Part shown: positions 7,445 to 13,110 of the stretch, piece by piece
Position numbering within the stretch: the stretch's first letter is position 1
Layout of the letters: the number at the start of each line of letters is the position of its first letter
Notes under the pieces: generated by a model
Seen by the model: the letters and a program-made list of their open reading frames with translations, nothing else
What the model was told of the DNA's origin: nothing
The model's database searches: none
NCBI GenBank assembly: GCA_017429205.1
Contig: JAFRPH010000070.1
Coordinates: 1 to 13,490 of the forward strand
Direction of reading: 5' to 3'
From: Bacteroidales bacterium
GTDB taxonomy: Bacteria > Bacteroidota > Bacteroidia > Bacteroidales > UBA932
DNA length: 13,490 nt
Made by a program: the position numbers and the translations under genes

Positions 7445-8281
7445 TTACTCCTCTTTGTCCTTTTCCTTGTCCTTTTCCGTCGACAGCGCCGAGCCCAGCA
7501 GCTCGCGGAGTTCCTGGATCGATTCCACTTCCTTCGCCTCGCCGTTGCGGACGAAGCGCACGCCGCCGCTTTCCTCGGAGACGACGATCACGTCCGCGTC
7601 CGTGTCCTCCGACAGGCCGATGGCCGCGCGGTGGCGCATGCCGTAATGGGCCGGGATGTCCGTGCGGTTGGTCATCGGCAGCTGGCAGCGCGCCGCGGCG
7701 ATCCGGTTGCCGACGATGATCATCGCGCCATCGTGCAGCGGAGAATTCTTGAAGAAGATGTTCATGATGAGCCGGCGGTTGATCTCCGCGTCGAAGCGGT
7801 CGCCCGTGTCCATGAACTCGTCCATCGAGGACTTGTGCTGGATGACGATGAGGGCGCCGGTCTTTTCCGCCGACATGGCCCGCACGGCCTCCACCAGCTC
7901 CTCCACGCTCCGGCTCCCGAGCCGCTCCTCCTTGATGCCGAGGATGCGGTTGAACAGGTCGCCGGTGCGGCGGGAGATGCCCGTCTGCATCGCCACGCGG
8001 TTCAGGAGGTGGCGGATTTCCGGCTGGAAGATGATGATGATCGCCAGCACGCCCACGTCCAGCAGGGCGCTGAGCAGCACCGTCATCATCCGCATGTTCA
8101 AGGCCGAGGCGATGGCCTCCGCTACGATCAGCAGGGACAGCACCAGCACGATGTTCAGCACCGTGGAGTCGCCCCGGATGCTGCGCAGCAGGAGAAAGAT
8201 CAGCAGCGCGACCATCCCGATGTCCAGGACGTCCGCCCAGCCGAACTGCAGGAATCCGAATATGCCCAGCACCTTCGTCAT
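7445..8281 (-). CDS. cdaA: Membrane diadenylate cyclase CdaA (c-di-AMP synthase)
   Basis: 278 residues. Makes cyclic di-AMP from two ATP at the cytoplasmic membrane. Three hydrophobic N-terminal segments (about 18-33, 41-60 and 66-85) end in the typical FQPEIRHLL. The DAC domain follows with SPLHDGAMII (DGA at 185-187) and YGMRHRAAIGLSE (RHR at 216-218), the two motifs that bind ATP and metal. The start at 8281 (MTKVLGIFGFLQFGWADVLD) aligns with CdaA N-termini; a longer frame continues upstream but runs into the divergent promoter and antisense to thrA. A TAACTTTG element ends only 7 nt before the ATG, so the mRNA may be nearly leaderless. The C-terminus is a short Lys/Asp/Glu-rich tail (TEKDKEKDKEE). 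First gene of the minus-strand operon. Confidence 0.94.
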   Translation of the reverse strand: MTKVLGIFGFLQFGWADVLDIGMVALLIFLLLRSIRGDSTVLNIVLVLSLLIVAEAIASALNMRMMTVLLSALLDVGVLAIIIIFQPEIRHLLNRVAMQTGISRRTGDLFNRILGIKEERLGSRSVEELVEAVRAMSAEKTGALIVIQHKSSMDEFMDTGDRFDAEINRRLIMNIFFKNSPLHDGAMIIVGNRIAAARCQLPMTNRTDIPAHYGMRHRAAIGLSEDTDADVIVVSEESGGVRFVRNGEAKEVESIQELRELLGSALSTEKDKEKDKEE

Positions 8282-8287
8282 ACGGGA

Positions 8288-8295
8288 CAAAGTTA
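8288..8295 (-). promoter_or_regulatory. -7 element of the cdaA operon promoter
   Basis: TAACTTTG on the minus strand matches TAnnTTTG. By the usual spacing transcription would begin at about 8283-8284, one to three bases before the cdaA ATG, implying a leaderless or nearly leaderless message. No clear TTTG -33 element was found at the expected distance. It is paired back to back with the thrA element at 8309-8316. Confidence 0.6.
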
Positions 8296-8308
8296 CGAAA
8301 AGATTTCG

Positions 8309-8316
8309 TACCTTTG
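8309..8316 (+). promoter_or_regulatory. -7 element of the thrA promoter
   Basis: TACCTTTG on the plus strand matches TAnnTTTG, with transcription expected from about 8320. That leaves only about 10-22 nt before the candidate start codons of thrA. A perfect inverted repeat TACGAAA-AGA-TTTCGTA (8294-8310) joins this element to the divergent cdaA one and could be an operator for both. Confidence 0.6.
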
Positions 8317-8329
8317 AAAACTTTAATGA

Positions 8330-10429
8330 ATGGAGATGGAGATGGGCTTCAGCGTTTTGAAATTCGGCGGTTCGTCGGTCGCGGACGCGACCAACATGTC
8401 CCGCGTGCTCGACATCGTCGGCGGCGCCCTGGACGGCGGCCGGGTGGTGCTCGTGAGTTCGGCCATCAGCGGCTGCACGGACGGGCTGCTCGCCTGCGCG
8501 GACGGGGACCGGGAGCGGGAGGCGGAGCTGATGGACCGGCACCTGGCCATCGTGCGGCGCCTGTTCACGGGCGCCGAGCAGGCCGAGGCCGCCGCGGAAG
8601 TGATGCGCCTGTTCGCCGCGATGGAAGCCGCCCCGGCCGAGGAGAAAGTCACCTTCGGCGAGCTCCTCTCCACCCGCATCCTCGCCCGGAAGCTCGAATG
8701 CGAACGCATCCACGCCCATTGGGTCGATTCCCGCGAGCTCGTCGTGAAGGACGACCTGCCGGAGACGTACCGGCGGATCCGGGCGGCCGTCGCCGCCACG
8801 GACGCCCCGGTCGTCGTGGCGCCGGGCTTCATCTGCTGCGACTCCTACGGGCGAATCTGCACGCTCGGCCGCGGCGGCTCGGACTACAGCGCCGCGCTGT
8901 ACGCGGCCGCCCTCGGGGCCGACTCGCTCCAGATCTGGACCGACGTGCCGGGCATCATGACGGCGAACCCCAAGCAGGTTCCCGCCGCCCGCACCATCCC
9001 CGGGATGTCCTACCGCGCCGCCCTGGAAATGGCGGAGCACGGGGCCAAGGTGCTGTACGCGCCCACCGTCGCCCCGGCGATGGAAGCGGGCATCGACATT
9101 GAAATCCGCAACACTTTCGCGCCCGCCGGGCGGTTCACCCGCATTTCCGCGCAGCCGGACGCTTCGCCGTGGATCGGCGTCGCCTCCCAGGGTGGCGAAA
9201 TCTGCCTTGTGGGCACGGAGGAGGCCGATTTTTCAGGCGCCGCGGACACCGTCCGGGAAACGCTCCGGACCGCGGGCATCGCCCCGCTGGAAGTCCGCGT
9301 GGACGGCCTGAACCTCCTCGTGCGCGTCCGGGAAGCCATCGAGCTTCCGGCCCTCCAGGCCCTGCACCGGGCCTTTTTCGAGACCCGGCCGCTGCGGGAG
9401 GTGAACCTGTTCATCGCCGGTTTCGGCGCCGTGGGAAAGGCGCTGGTCCAGATGGTCGGCCGGACCGCCGCCACGGTGGCGGAGCGCACCGGCAAGACGC
9501 TCCGCGTCGCCGGCCTCGGCGACAGCCGCCGCTGGCGCATCGACCTCGGAGGCGTCGCCTCCCTGGACGGCGCCGCCGCGGGCGACTTCGTGGACGCGGT
9601 CCTCGACCTGGCCCCCAAGGGCTCCGTCTTCGTGGACTGCACCGACAGCGAAACCCTGTACAAGCGCTACCCGGACCTGTTCCGGGCGGGCCTCCATATC
9701 GTATCCTCCAATCGCCGTTCCTTCGCCGTCCCTTACGTCGAGTATGCCGCCCTGCAGGCCGCGGCCCGCGAAAACGGCTGTTTCTTCCGCTATGAGACCA
9801 CGGTCGGCGCGGCGCTCCCGATGCTGGAGTCCCTCGCCATCGGCGCGAACAGCTGCGACGAGATCCTGTCCATCGAGGCCGTCGTCTCCTGCACCCTGAA
9901 CCAGATTCTCAGCGCTTACGGGGAAGGGCCGACGTTCGCGTCGCTCGTCAAGGCGGCGCAGGAAGCCGGGCTCACCGAGCCCGACCCGCGCCTGGACCTC
10001 GGCGGCCGCGACGCGCTCCGCAAGCTCCTCATCCTCGCCCGCGAGGCTGGCGTGCAACTGGAGGAGAAGGACGTGGTCATCGAGCCGATGATCCCCGCCT
10101 CGCTCTTCGGCGTGCCGCTGGACGCGTTCTACAAGGGCCTGGAGGAGCTGGAGCCGGCGCTCGCCCAAGCGCAGCGCGACGCGCTCGCCAAGGGCTGCCG
10201 CCGCCGGTTCGTCGCCTTCCTGGAGAAGGATGCGTCCCTGCCGCTGGGCTATAAGGCGGGCATCCGCGTCGAGGAAGTCCGCGCCACACACCCGGCCTAC
10301 TACCTCCGCGGCACGGAGAATGCCATCCTCATCCGCAGCGCGTTCCATCCCACTCCGATCGTCATCCAAGGACCCGGCGAAGGCGCCCGCCAGGCCGCCG
10401 CGAGTCTATTGAACGATATTTTACGCTGA
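8330..10429 (+). CDS. thrA: Bifunctional aspartokinase / homoserine dehydrogenase, shortened regulatory region
   Basis: 699 residues; E. coli ThrA has 820. The aspartokinase part (about 6-273) shows VLKFGGSSV (9-17), TFGELLS (108-114), GRGGSDYSAA (180-189) and IWTDVPGIMTANP (202-214). The homoserine dehydrogenase part (357-699) shows the NAD(P)-binding GFGAVG (364-369), VDCTDSE, YETTVGAALP, GLTEPDPRLDLGGRDALRKLLILAR, and the closing YYLRGTENAI and VIQGPG. Between them lie only about 85 residues instead of about 170: one degenerate ACT-like unit (about 290-350), and the first ACT domain seems absent. The usual catalytic Asn-Lys of the dehydrogenase reads SSNRRS (459-464). Three in-frame ATGs (8330, 8336, 8342) are set 6 nt apart; 8342 gives MGFSVLKFGG, closest to the family. 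asd follows after 66 nt with its own promoter. Confidence 0.93.
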   Translation: MEMEMGFSVLKFGGSSVADATNMSRVLDIVGGALDGGRVVLVSSAISGCTDGLLACADGDREREAELMDRHLAIVRRLFTGAEQAEAAAEVMRLFAAMEAAPAEEKVTFGELLSTRILARKLECERIHAHWVDSRELVVKDDLPETYRRIRAAVAATDAPVVVAPGFICCDSYGRICTLGRGGSDYSAALYAAALGADSLQIWTDVPGIMTANPKQVPAARTIPGMSYRAALEMAEHGAKVLYAPTVAPAMEAGIDIEIRNTFAPAGRFTRISAQPDASPWIGVASQGGEICLVGTEEADFSGAADTVRETLRTAGIAPLEVRVDGLNLLVRVREAIELPALQALHRAFFETRPLREVNLFIAGFGAVGKALVQMVGRTAATVAERTGKTLRVAGLGDSRRWRIDLGGVASLDGAAAGDFVDAVLDLAPKGSVFVDCTDSETLYKRYPDLFRAGLHIVSSNRRSFAVPYVEYAALQAAARENGCFFRYETTVGAALPMLESLAIGANSCDEILSIEAVVSCTLNQILSAYGEGPTFASLVKAAQEAGLTEPDPRLDLGGRDALRKLLILAREAGVQLEEKDVVIEPMIPASLFGVPLDAFYKGLEELEPALAQAQRDALAKGCRRRFVAFLEKDASLPLGYKAGIRVEEVRATHPAYYLRGTENAILIRSAFHPTPIVIQGPGEGARQAAASLLNDILR

Positions 10430-10446
10430 TTTTTAAATTATTTTTT

Positions 10447-10454
10447 TATCTTTG
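10447..10454 (+). promoter_or_regulatory. -7 element of the asd promoter
   Basis: TATCTTTG fits TAnnTTTG and lies in an AT-rich stretch 49 nt upstream of the asd ATG, just after the thrA stop. Transcription would start at about 10458-10459, leaving a leader of about 37 nt without a Shine-Dalgarno motif. No terminator-like hairpin was seen between thrA and this element, so asd may be read from both promoters. Confidence 0.6.
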
Positions 10455-10495
10455 CAACGGTTAGTATTGTAGAACGAATTTAACACTCAGAACGT

Positions 10496-11488
10496 ATGAA
10501 AGTTGCTGTCGTGGGAGCGACCGGCCTGGTCGGCTCCAAAATGTTGCAAGTGTTGGAGGAGCGTCACTTCCCGGTGACCGAGCTACTGCCCGTCGCCTCT
10601 TCCCGCTCCTGGGGAAAGAAAGTCACCTTCCAAGGCCGTGAGTGGACGGTCATCGGCGCCGACGAGGCCATCGCCAAGCGTCCCACCGTCGCCATCTTCA
10701 GCGCCGGCGGCGCCGCTTCGGGCGAACTGGCCCCGAAGTTCGCGGCCGTGGGTTGCCGTGTCGTGGACAATTCCTCCTACTGGCGGATGGACCCGACCAA
10801 GAAGCTCGTCATCCCCGAGATCAACGGCGACGTCCTCGGTCCCGACGACTACATCATCGCGAACCCGAACTGTTCCACCATCCAGATGCTGATGGCCCTG
10901 GCTCCCCTCCACAAGGCCTACGGCATCAAGCGCATCGTCGTGAGCACCTACCAGAGCGTCTCCGGCAGCGGCGCCAAGGGCGTGAACCAGCTCAAGGCCG
11001 AGCGCGCCGGCGGCACCGGCGACTTCTACCCGCATCCCATCGACCTGAACACCCTCCCGCACATCGACGTCTTCCTGGACAACGGTTACACGAAGGAGGA
11101 GATGAAGATGGTCAACGAGACCCACAAGATCCTCCGCGACGACTCCATCGCCGTCACCGCCACCACCGTCCGCGTGCCGGTCTGGGGCGGCCACAGCGAA
11201 AGTGTCAACGTGGAATTCAACAAGCCGTTCGACCTGGACGAGGCCCGCGCCCTGATGGCCGCGATGCCCGGCGTCGTCATCCAGGACGACCCGGAGAACA
11301 AGGTCTATCCGATGCCGCGCTTCGCCGAGGGCAAGGACGAGGTCTTCGTGGGCCGCATCCGCCGCGACTTCTCCGTCGAGAACGGCCTCAACCTCTGGTG
11401 CGTCGCGGACAACCTCCGCAAAGGCGCCGCCACCAACGCCGTCCAGATCGCCCAGCTCCTCCTGGAGAAGGGTCTCCTGGCCGAATAG
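10496..11488 (+). CDS. asd: Aspartate-semialdehyde dehydrogenase
   Basis: 330 residues. Reduces aspartyl phosphate with NADPH to aspartate semialdehyde, the branch point to homoserine and diaminopimelate. It shows the NADP-binding GATGLVG (7-13), SAGGAAS (69-75), VVDNSSYWR, the catalytic cysteine Cys126 in ANPNCSTIQ, STYQSVSGSGAKG (150-162) and the active-site histidine His233 in WGGHSESVNVEF. Length and order are those of the bacterial Asd family. The ATG at 10496 begins directly with the Rossmann strand MKVAVVGATG, so no other start is needed. It follows thrA, which makes its substrate. Four nucleotides after the stop begins the first hairpin of the intergenic palindrome array. Confidence 0.96.
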   Translation: MKVAVVGATGLVGSKMLQVLEERHFPVTELLPVASSRSWGKKVTFQGREWTVIGADEAIAKRPTVAIFSAGGAASGELAPKFAAVGCRVVDNSSYWRMDPTKKLVIPEINGDVLGPDDYIIANPNCSTIQMLMALAPLHKAYGIKRIVVSTYQSVSGSGAKGVNQLKAERAGGTGDFYPHPIDLNTLPHIDVFLDNGYTKEEMKMVNETHKILRDDSIAVTATTVRVPVWGGHSESVNVEFNKPFDLDEARALMAAMPGVVIQDDPENKVYPMPRFAEGKDEVFVGRIRRDFSVENGLNLWCVADNLRKGAATNAVQIAQLLLEKGLLAE

Positions 11489-11491
11489 GCC

Positions 11492-11529
11492 GATGGAGGG
11501 GCAAAACCACCCGTATTTGCCCCTTCATC
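11492..11529 (+). terminator. Hairpin H1, possible terminator of thrA-asd
   Basis: A 14-bp stem, 11492-11505 (GATGGAGGGGCAAA) with 11516-11529 (TTTGCCCCTTCATC), with one G-U pair and a 10-nt loop, begins 4 nt after the asd stop. There is no U-run directly after it (CCGTAAAAATAA follows), so it is not a textbook intrinsic terminator. It could still end or protect the transcript. It is also the first member of the palindrome array. Confidence 0.4.
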
Positions 11530-11724
11530 CCGTAAAAATAACCACCAAGGGGCGAATAGGCCCATTTTTGCCCCTTGATACCGAGCCTCACCGCTTCGCC
11601 CGGCGCAGACGAATGAGTTTCGCCACTCCGTGAGCAAAAAAGGGTTGTTTTGCTTACTAACCGGCTCTGGGGGATGTTTCGTGAACAAAAACACGGGTTT
11701 TTGCTCACGAAGGAGCGAGAAATA

Positions 11725-11866
11725 TGTGCAGAAACGGTCTTTTTGCACATATATTGGTTAACTTTGGACGGGAAATGTGTAGAAAGGGCCTTTTTACACA
11801 TATTTTGACAAAAACCGACGAAATCTGTGCAGGATCGGCCATTCTGCACATTTATTGGGGAACCTT
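11725..11866. repeat. Degenerate tandem repeat, unit ~51 bp, 2.8 copies (hairpins H5-H7)
   Basis: Copies begin at 11725, 11776 and 11826. Each starts TGTGyAG, runs through the loop core and the opposite arm ending CACAT, then an AT-rich part (TATATTGG, TATTTTGA, TTATTGGG); the two full copies close with GACGGGAAA and GACGAAATC before the next TGTG. The likeness extends outside the palindrome arms, so this part is a real tandem repeat and not only a set of separate hairpins. The last copy runs up to the ATG of the M20 gene. Confidence 0.7.
11759..11766 (+). promoter_or_regulatory. Candidate -7 element for the M20 gene, inside the palindrome array
   Basis: TAACTTTG matches TAnnTTTG and lies between hairpins H5 and H6. 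If used, transcription would start at about 11770 and the ~97-nt leader of the M20 message would carry H6 and H7 complete. No -33 TTTG was found at the proper distance (the nearest, 11742-11745, is too close), so the evidence is only the single motif. Confidence 0.4.
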
Positions 11867-12889
11867 ATGGATTATCAGTTCTTCCAGGAACTTTTGAGCA
11901 TCGATTCCACTTCGGGCAAGGAGCGGAAGGGGGCGGAGTGGCTGGCCGAGCGCCTGCCGGGGATGTTCCCGGCGGCGAACCGGCCGGAGCTGCGCGCCGA
12001 GGAAGTCGGCGACGGCACCCTCAACCTCCTCCTCACCTGGGGCGCCCCCCGCATCGTCTTCTGCTCGCACCTGGATACCGTTCCGCCGTATATCCCTCCC
12101 ACTTTTGCTGACGATGTCATCAAAGGAAGGGGGAGTTGCGACGCGAAGGGGCAGGTGTTTGCCATTGTGGAGGCGTGCAAGCGGCTTGCGGAAGAGGGGA
12201 AGACCGATTTCGGGATGATGCTGCTGGCCGGCGAGGAAACCGGATCGTGGGGCGCGAAAGCGTTCGCGAAGACGGACTTCAAGGCCGAGTACCTGGTCGT
12301 GGGCGAGCCCACGGACAATTGCATGGTATCGGCCTCCAAGGGGACGAAGTCGTTCGACCTCAAGTTCACGGGCGAGCCGTTCCACTCGGGGTATCCGCAA
12401 TACGGCGTGAGCGCCGTGAACCTGTTTGTGGAGTTCGTCAATGCGCTCAAAGCGAAGGACTTCGGGATGGACCCGGTCCTGGGCGAGACCACCTGGAACA
12501 TCGGCCTCCTACATAGCGACAACCCGCAGAACATCCTCTCGCCGGAACTGACCTGCCGCCTCTACTTCCGCACGACCTTCGTCTCGGACGAGGCCGTCTG
12601 CCAATGGATAGAAGAGGCATCCTCCGTCATTCCCGGTTTGACCGGGAATCTCGCCGTCACCCCCCGCGGGGGCGACACGCCGGCCCGGTACTGGACCGTC
12701 GAGGACCTGCCGGCCAAGAGCGTCGCGTTCGGCAGCGACGCGCCGCACCTGAAGAACTTCACGCACAAGGCCATCTGCGGCCCGGGCAGCATCACCGTCG
12801 CGCACCGCGACGACGAATGCGTCCGCGTCGCGGACCTCGCCACCGCCGTGGAACAATACATCGCCCTCTACCAGGCTGTTTCCAAGTAG
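11867..12889 (+). CDS. M20 family metallopeptidase/deacylase (ArgE/DapE type)
   Basis: 340 residues of the ArgE/DapE/CPG2 family, which use two zinc ions to hydrolyse N-acyl amino acids or peptides. The metal and catalytic motifs are complete: SHLDTVPP (His68, Asp70), GRGSCDAKG (Asp92), AGEETGSWG (Glu123, Glu124), VGEPTD (Glu147) and GPGSITVAHRDDE (His313). The inserted dimerisation domain shows PFHSGYPQYG (172-181). A TTG at 11855 would add four residues, but ATG 11867 (MDYQFFQELLSIDSTSG) fits the family better. It sits between asd and dapB, which hints at diaminopimelate or arginine metabolism. Bacteroidota, however, commonly make lysine without DapE, so the substrate stays open. A palindromic repeat lies within residues 255-269. 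Confidence 0.88.
   Translation: MDYQFFQELLSIDSTSGKERKGAEWLAERLPGMFPAANRPELRAEEVGDGTLNLLLTWGAPRIVFCSHLDTVPPYIPPTFADDVIKGRGSCDAKGQVFAIVEACKRLAEEGKTDFGMMLLAGEETGSWGAKAFAKTDFKAEYLVVGEPTDNCMVSASKGTKSFDLKFTGEPFHSGYPQYGVSAVNLFVEFVNALKAKDFGMDPVLGETTWNIGLLHSDNPQNILSPELTCRLYFRTTFVSDEAVCQWIEEASSVIPGLTGNLAVTPRGGDTPARYWTVEDLPAKSVAFGSDAPHLKNFTHKAICGPGSITVAHRDDECVRVADLATAVEQYIALYQAVSK
12629..12672. repeat. Palindromic repeat embedded in the M20 coding region
   Basis: Two palindromes lie next to each other: arms ATTCCCGGT (12629-12637) and ACCGGGAAT (12641-12649) around TTG, then the perfect CCCCCGCGGGGG (12661-12672). The first, in its CGTCATTCCCGG...CCGGGAATCTC setting, resembles the dispersed intergenic palindromes of that sequence type known from many bacterial genomes. 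Here it is read in frame as IPGLTGN, between SDEAVCQWIEEASSV and the conserved GGDTPARYWTVEDLP. It probably lengthens a surface loop and leaves the metal sites intact. Confidence 0.65.
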
Positions 12890-12909
12890 AGGCCTAACAA
12901 GAGCAAATT

Positions 12910-13098
12910 ATGGGAAAAGACCGATTTGACATCAAAGACCGGGAGACCTTGGGCCTGATTACGGATGCTCGCGTCATCGTCGACAAGGAGACCGGCGTCA
13001 ACTACCTGTTCGTCGCCTGCGGCTACGGCGGCGGCTTGACTCCGCTGCTGGACTCCGACGGGAAACCCATCATCACGAAAAACGGATATCAGAAGTAA
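12910..13098 (+). CDS. Small DUF6440 family protein
   Basis: 62 residues, MGKDRFDIKDRETLGLITDARVIVDKETGVNYLFVACGYGGGLTPLLDSDGKPIITKNGYQK. The VDKETGVNYLF...GYGGGLTPLLDSDGKP pattern is that of DUF6440, a family of small proteins without a known function. No signal peptide or membrane segment is present. It begins 20 nt after the M20 stop and ends 12 nt before dapB, all on the same strand, so it is probably part of one transcript. The start is the only sensible ATG. No role can be given. Confidence 0.8.
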   Translation: MGKDRFDIKDRETLGLITDARVIVDKETGVNYLFVACGYGGGLTPLLDSDGKPIITKNGYQK

Positions 13099-13110
13099 AC
13101 CCCGATTCAT

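Larger units (their letters stand above)
11492..11850. repeat. Array of seven imperfect palindromes in the asd-M20 intergenic region
   Basis: The 378-bp gap between asd and the M20 gene holds no credible gene and is largely made of seven inverted repeats. Outer limits are H1 11492-11529, H2 11546-11577, H3 11630-11657, H4 11678-11711, H5 11722-11752, H6 11775-11801 and H7 11826-11850. Stems are 10-15 bp with loops of 3-10 nt; the arms next to the loop tend to be A-rich then T-rich, around a short G/C core (ACGG, CGGTC, GGC, CGGCC). H1 and H2 share GGGGC arms, H3 and H4 share GTGA-CAAAA arms, and H5-H7 share TGTG-AG arms. The left arms of H1/H2, H3/H4, H5/H6 and H6/H7 start 51, 51, 51 and 50 bp apart. 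No known element was recognised. Confidence 0.85.

Noticed and set aside
4955..8317. A 1120-codon open frame on the plus strand
   Set aside because: It lies wholly opposite mutS2 and cdaA, which have full sets of conserved motifs. The frame is open only because GC-rich codons on one strand leave few stops on the other; its product is low-complexity (Leu, Gly, Asp, His, Arg) and fits no family.
9233..10369. A 378-codon open frame on the minus strand
   Set aside because: Antisense to the homoserine dehydrogenase part of thrA, with the same low-complexity composition; a shadow of the real gene.
11388..11849. Open frames on the minus strand across the palindrome array (also 11305-11748)
   Set aside because: The translations are repeated MCKK-, CTDF- and FCSR-type peptides made by the hairpin arms, running into antisense asd. 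No family likeness and no promoter; judged spurious.
11492..11850. CRISPR array
   Set aside because: The palindromes are similar in size and spacing but differ in sequence between families and even inside them. There are no identical repeats and no cas genes.
11492..11850. Integron attC sites
   Set aside because: No conserved core-site ends, no integrase gene and no cassettes between the hairpins.
11855..11866. TTG start of the M20 gene four codons upstream
   Set aside because: The ATG at 11867 gives the family-like N-terminus, and the extra residues GNL have no support.
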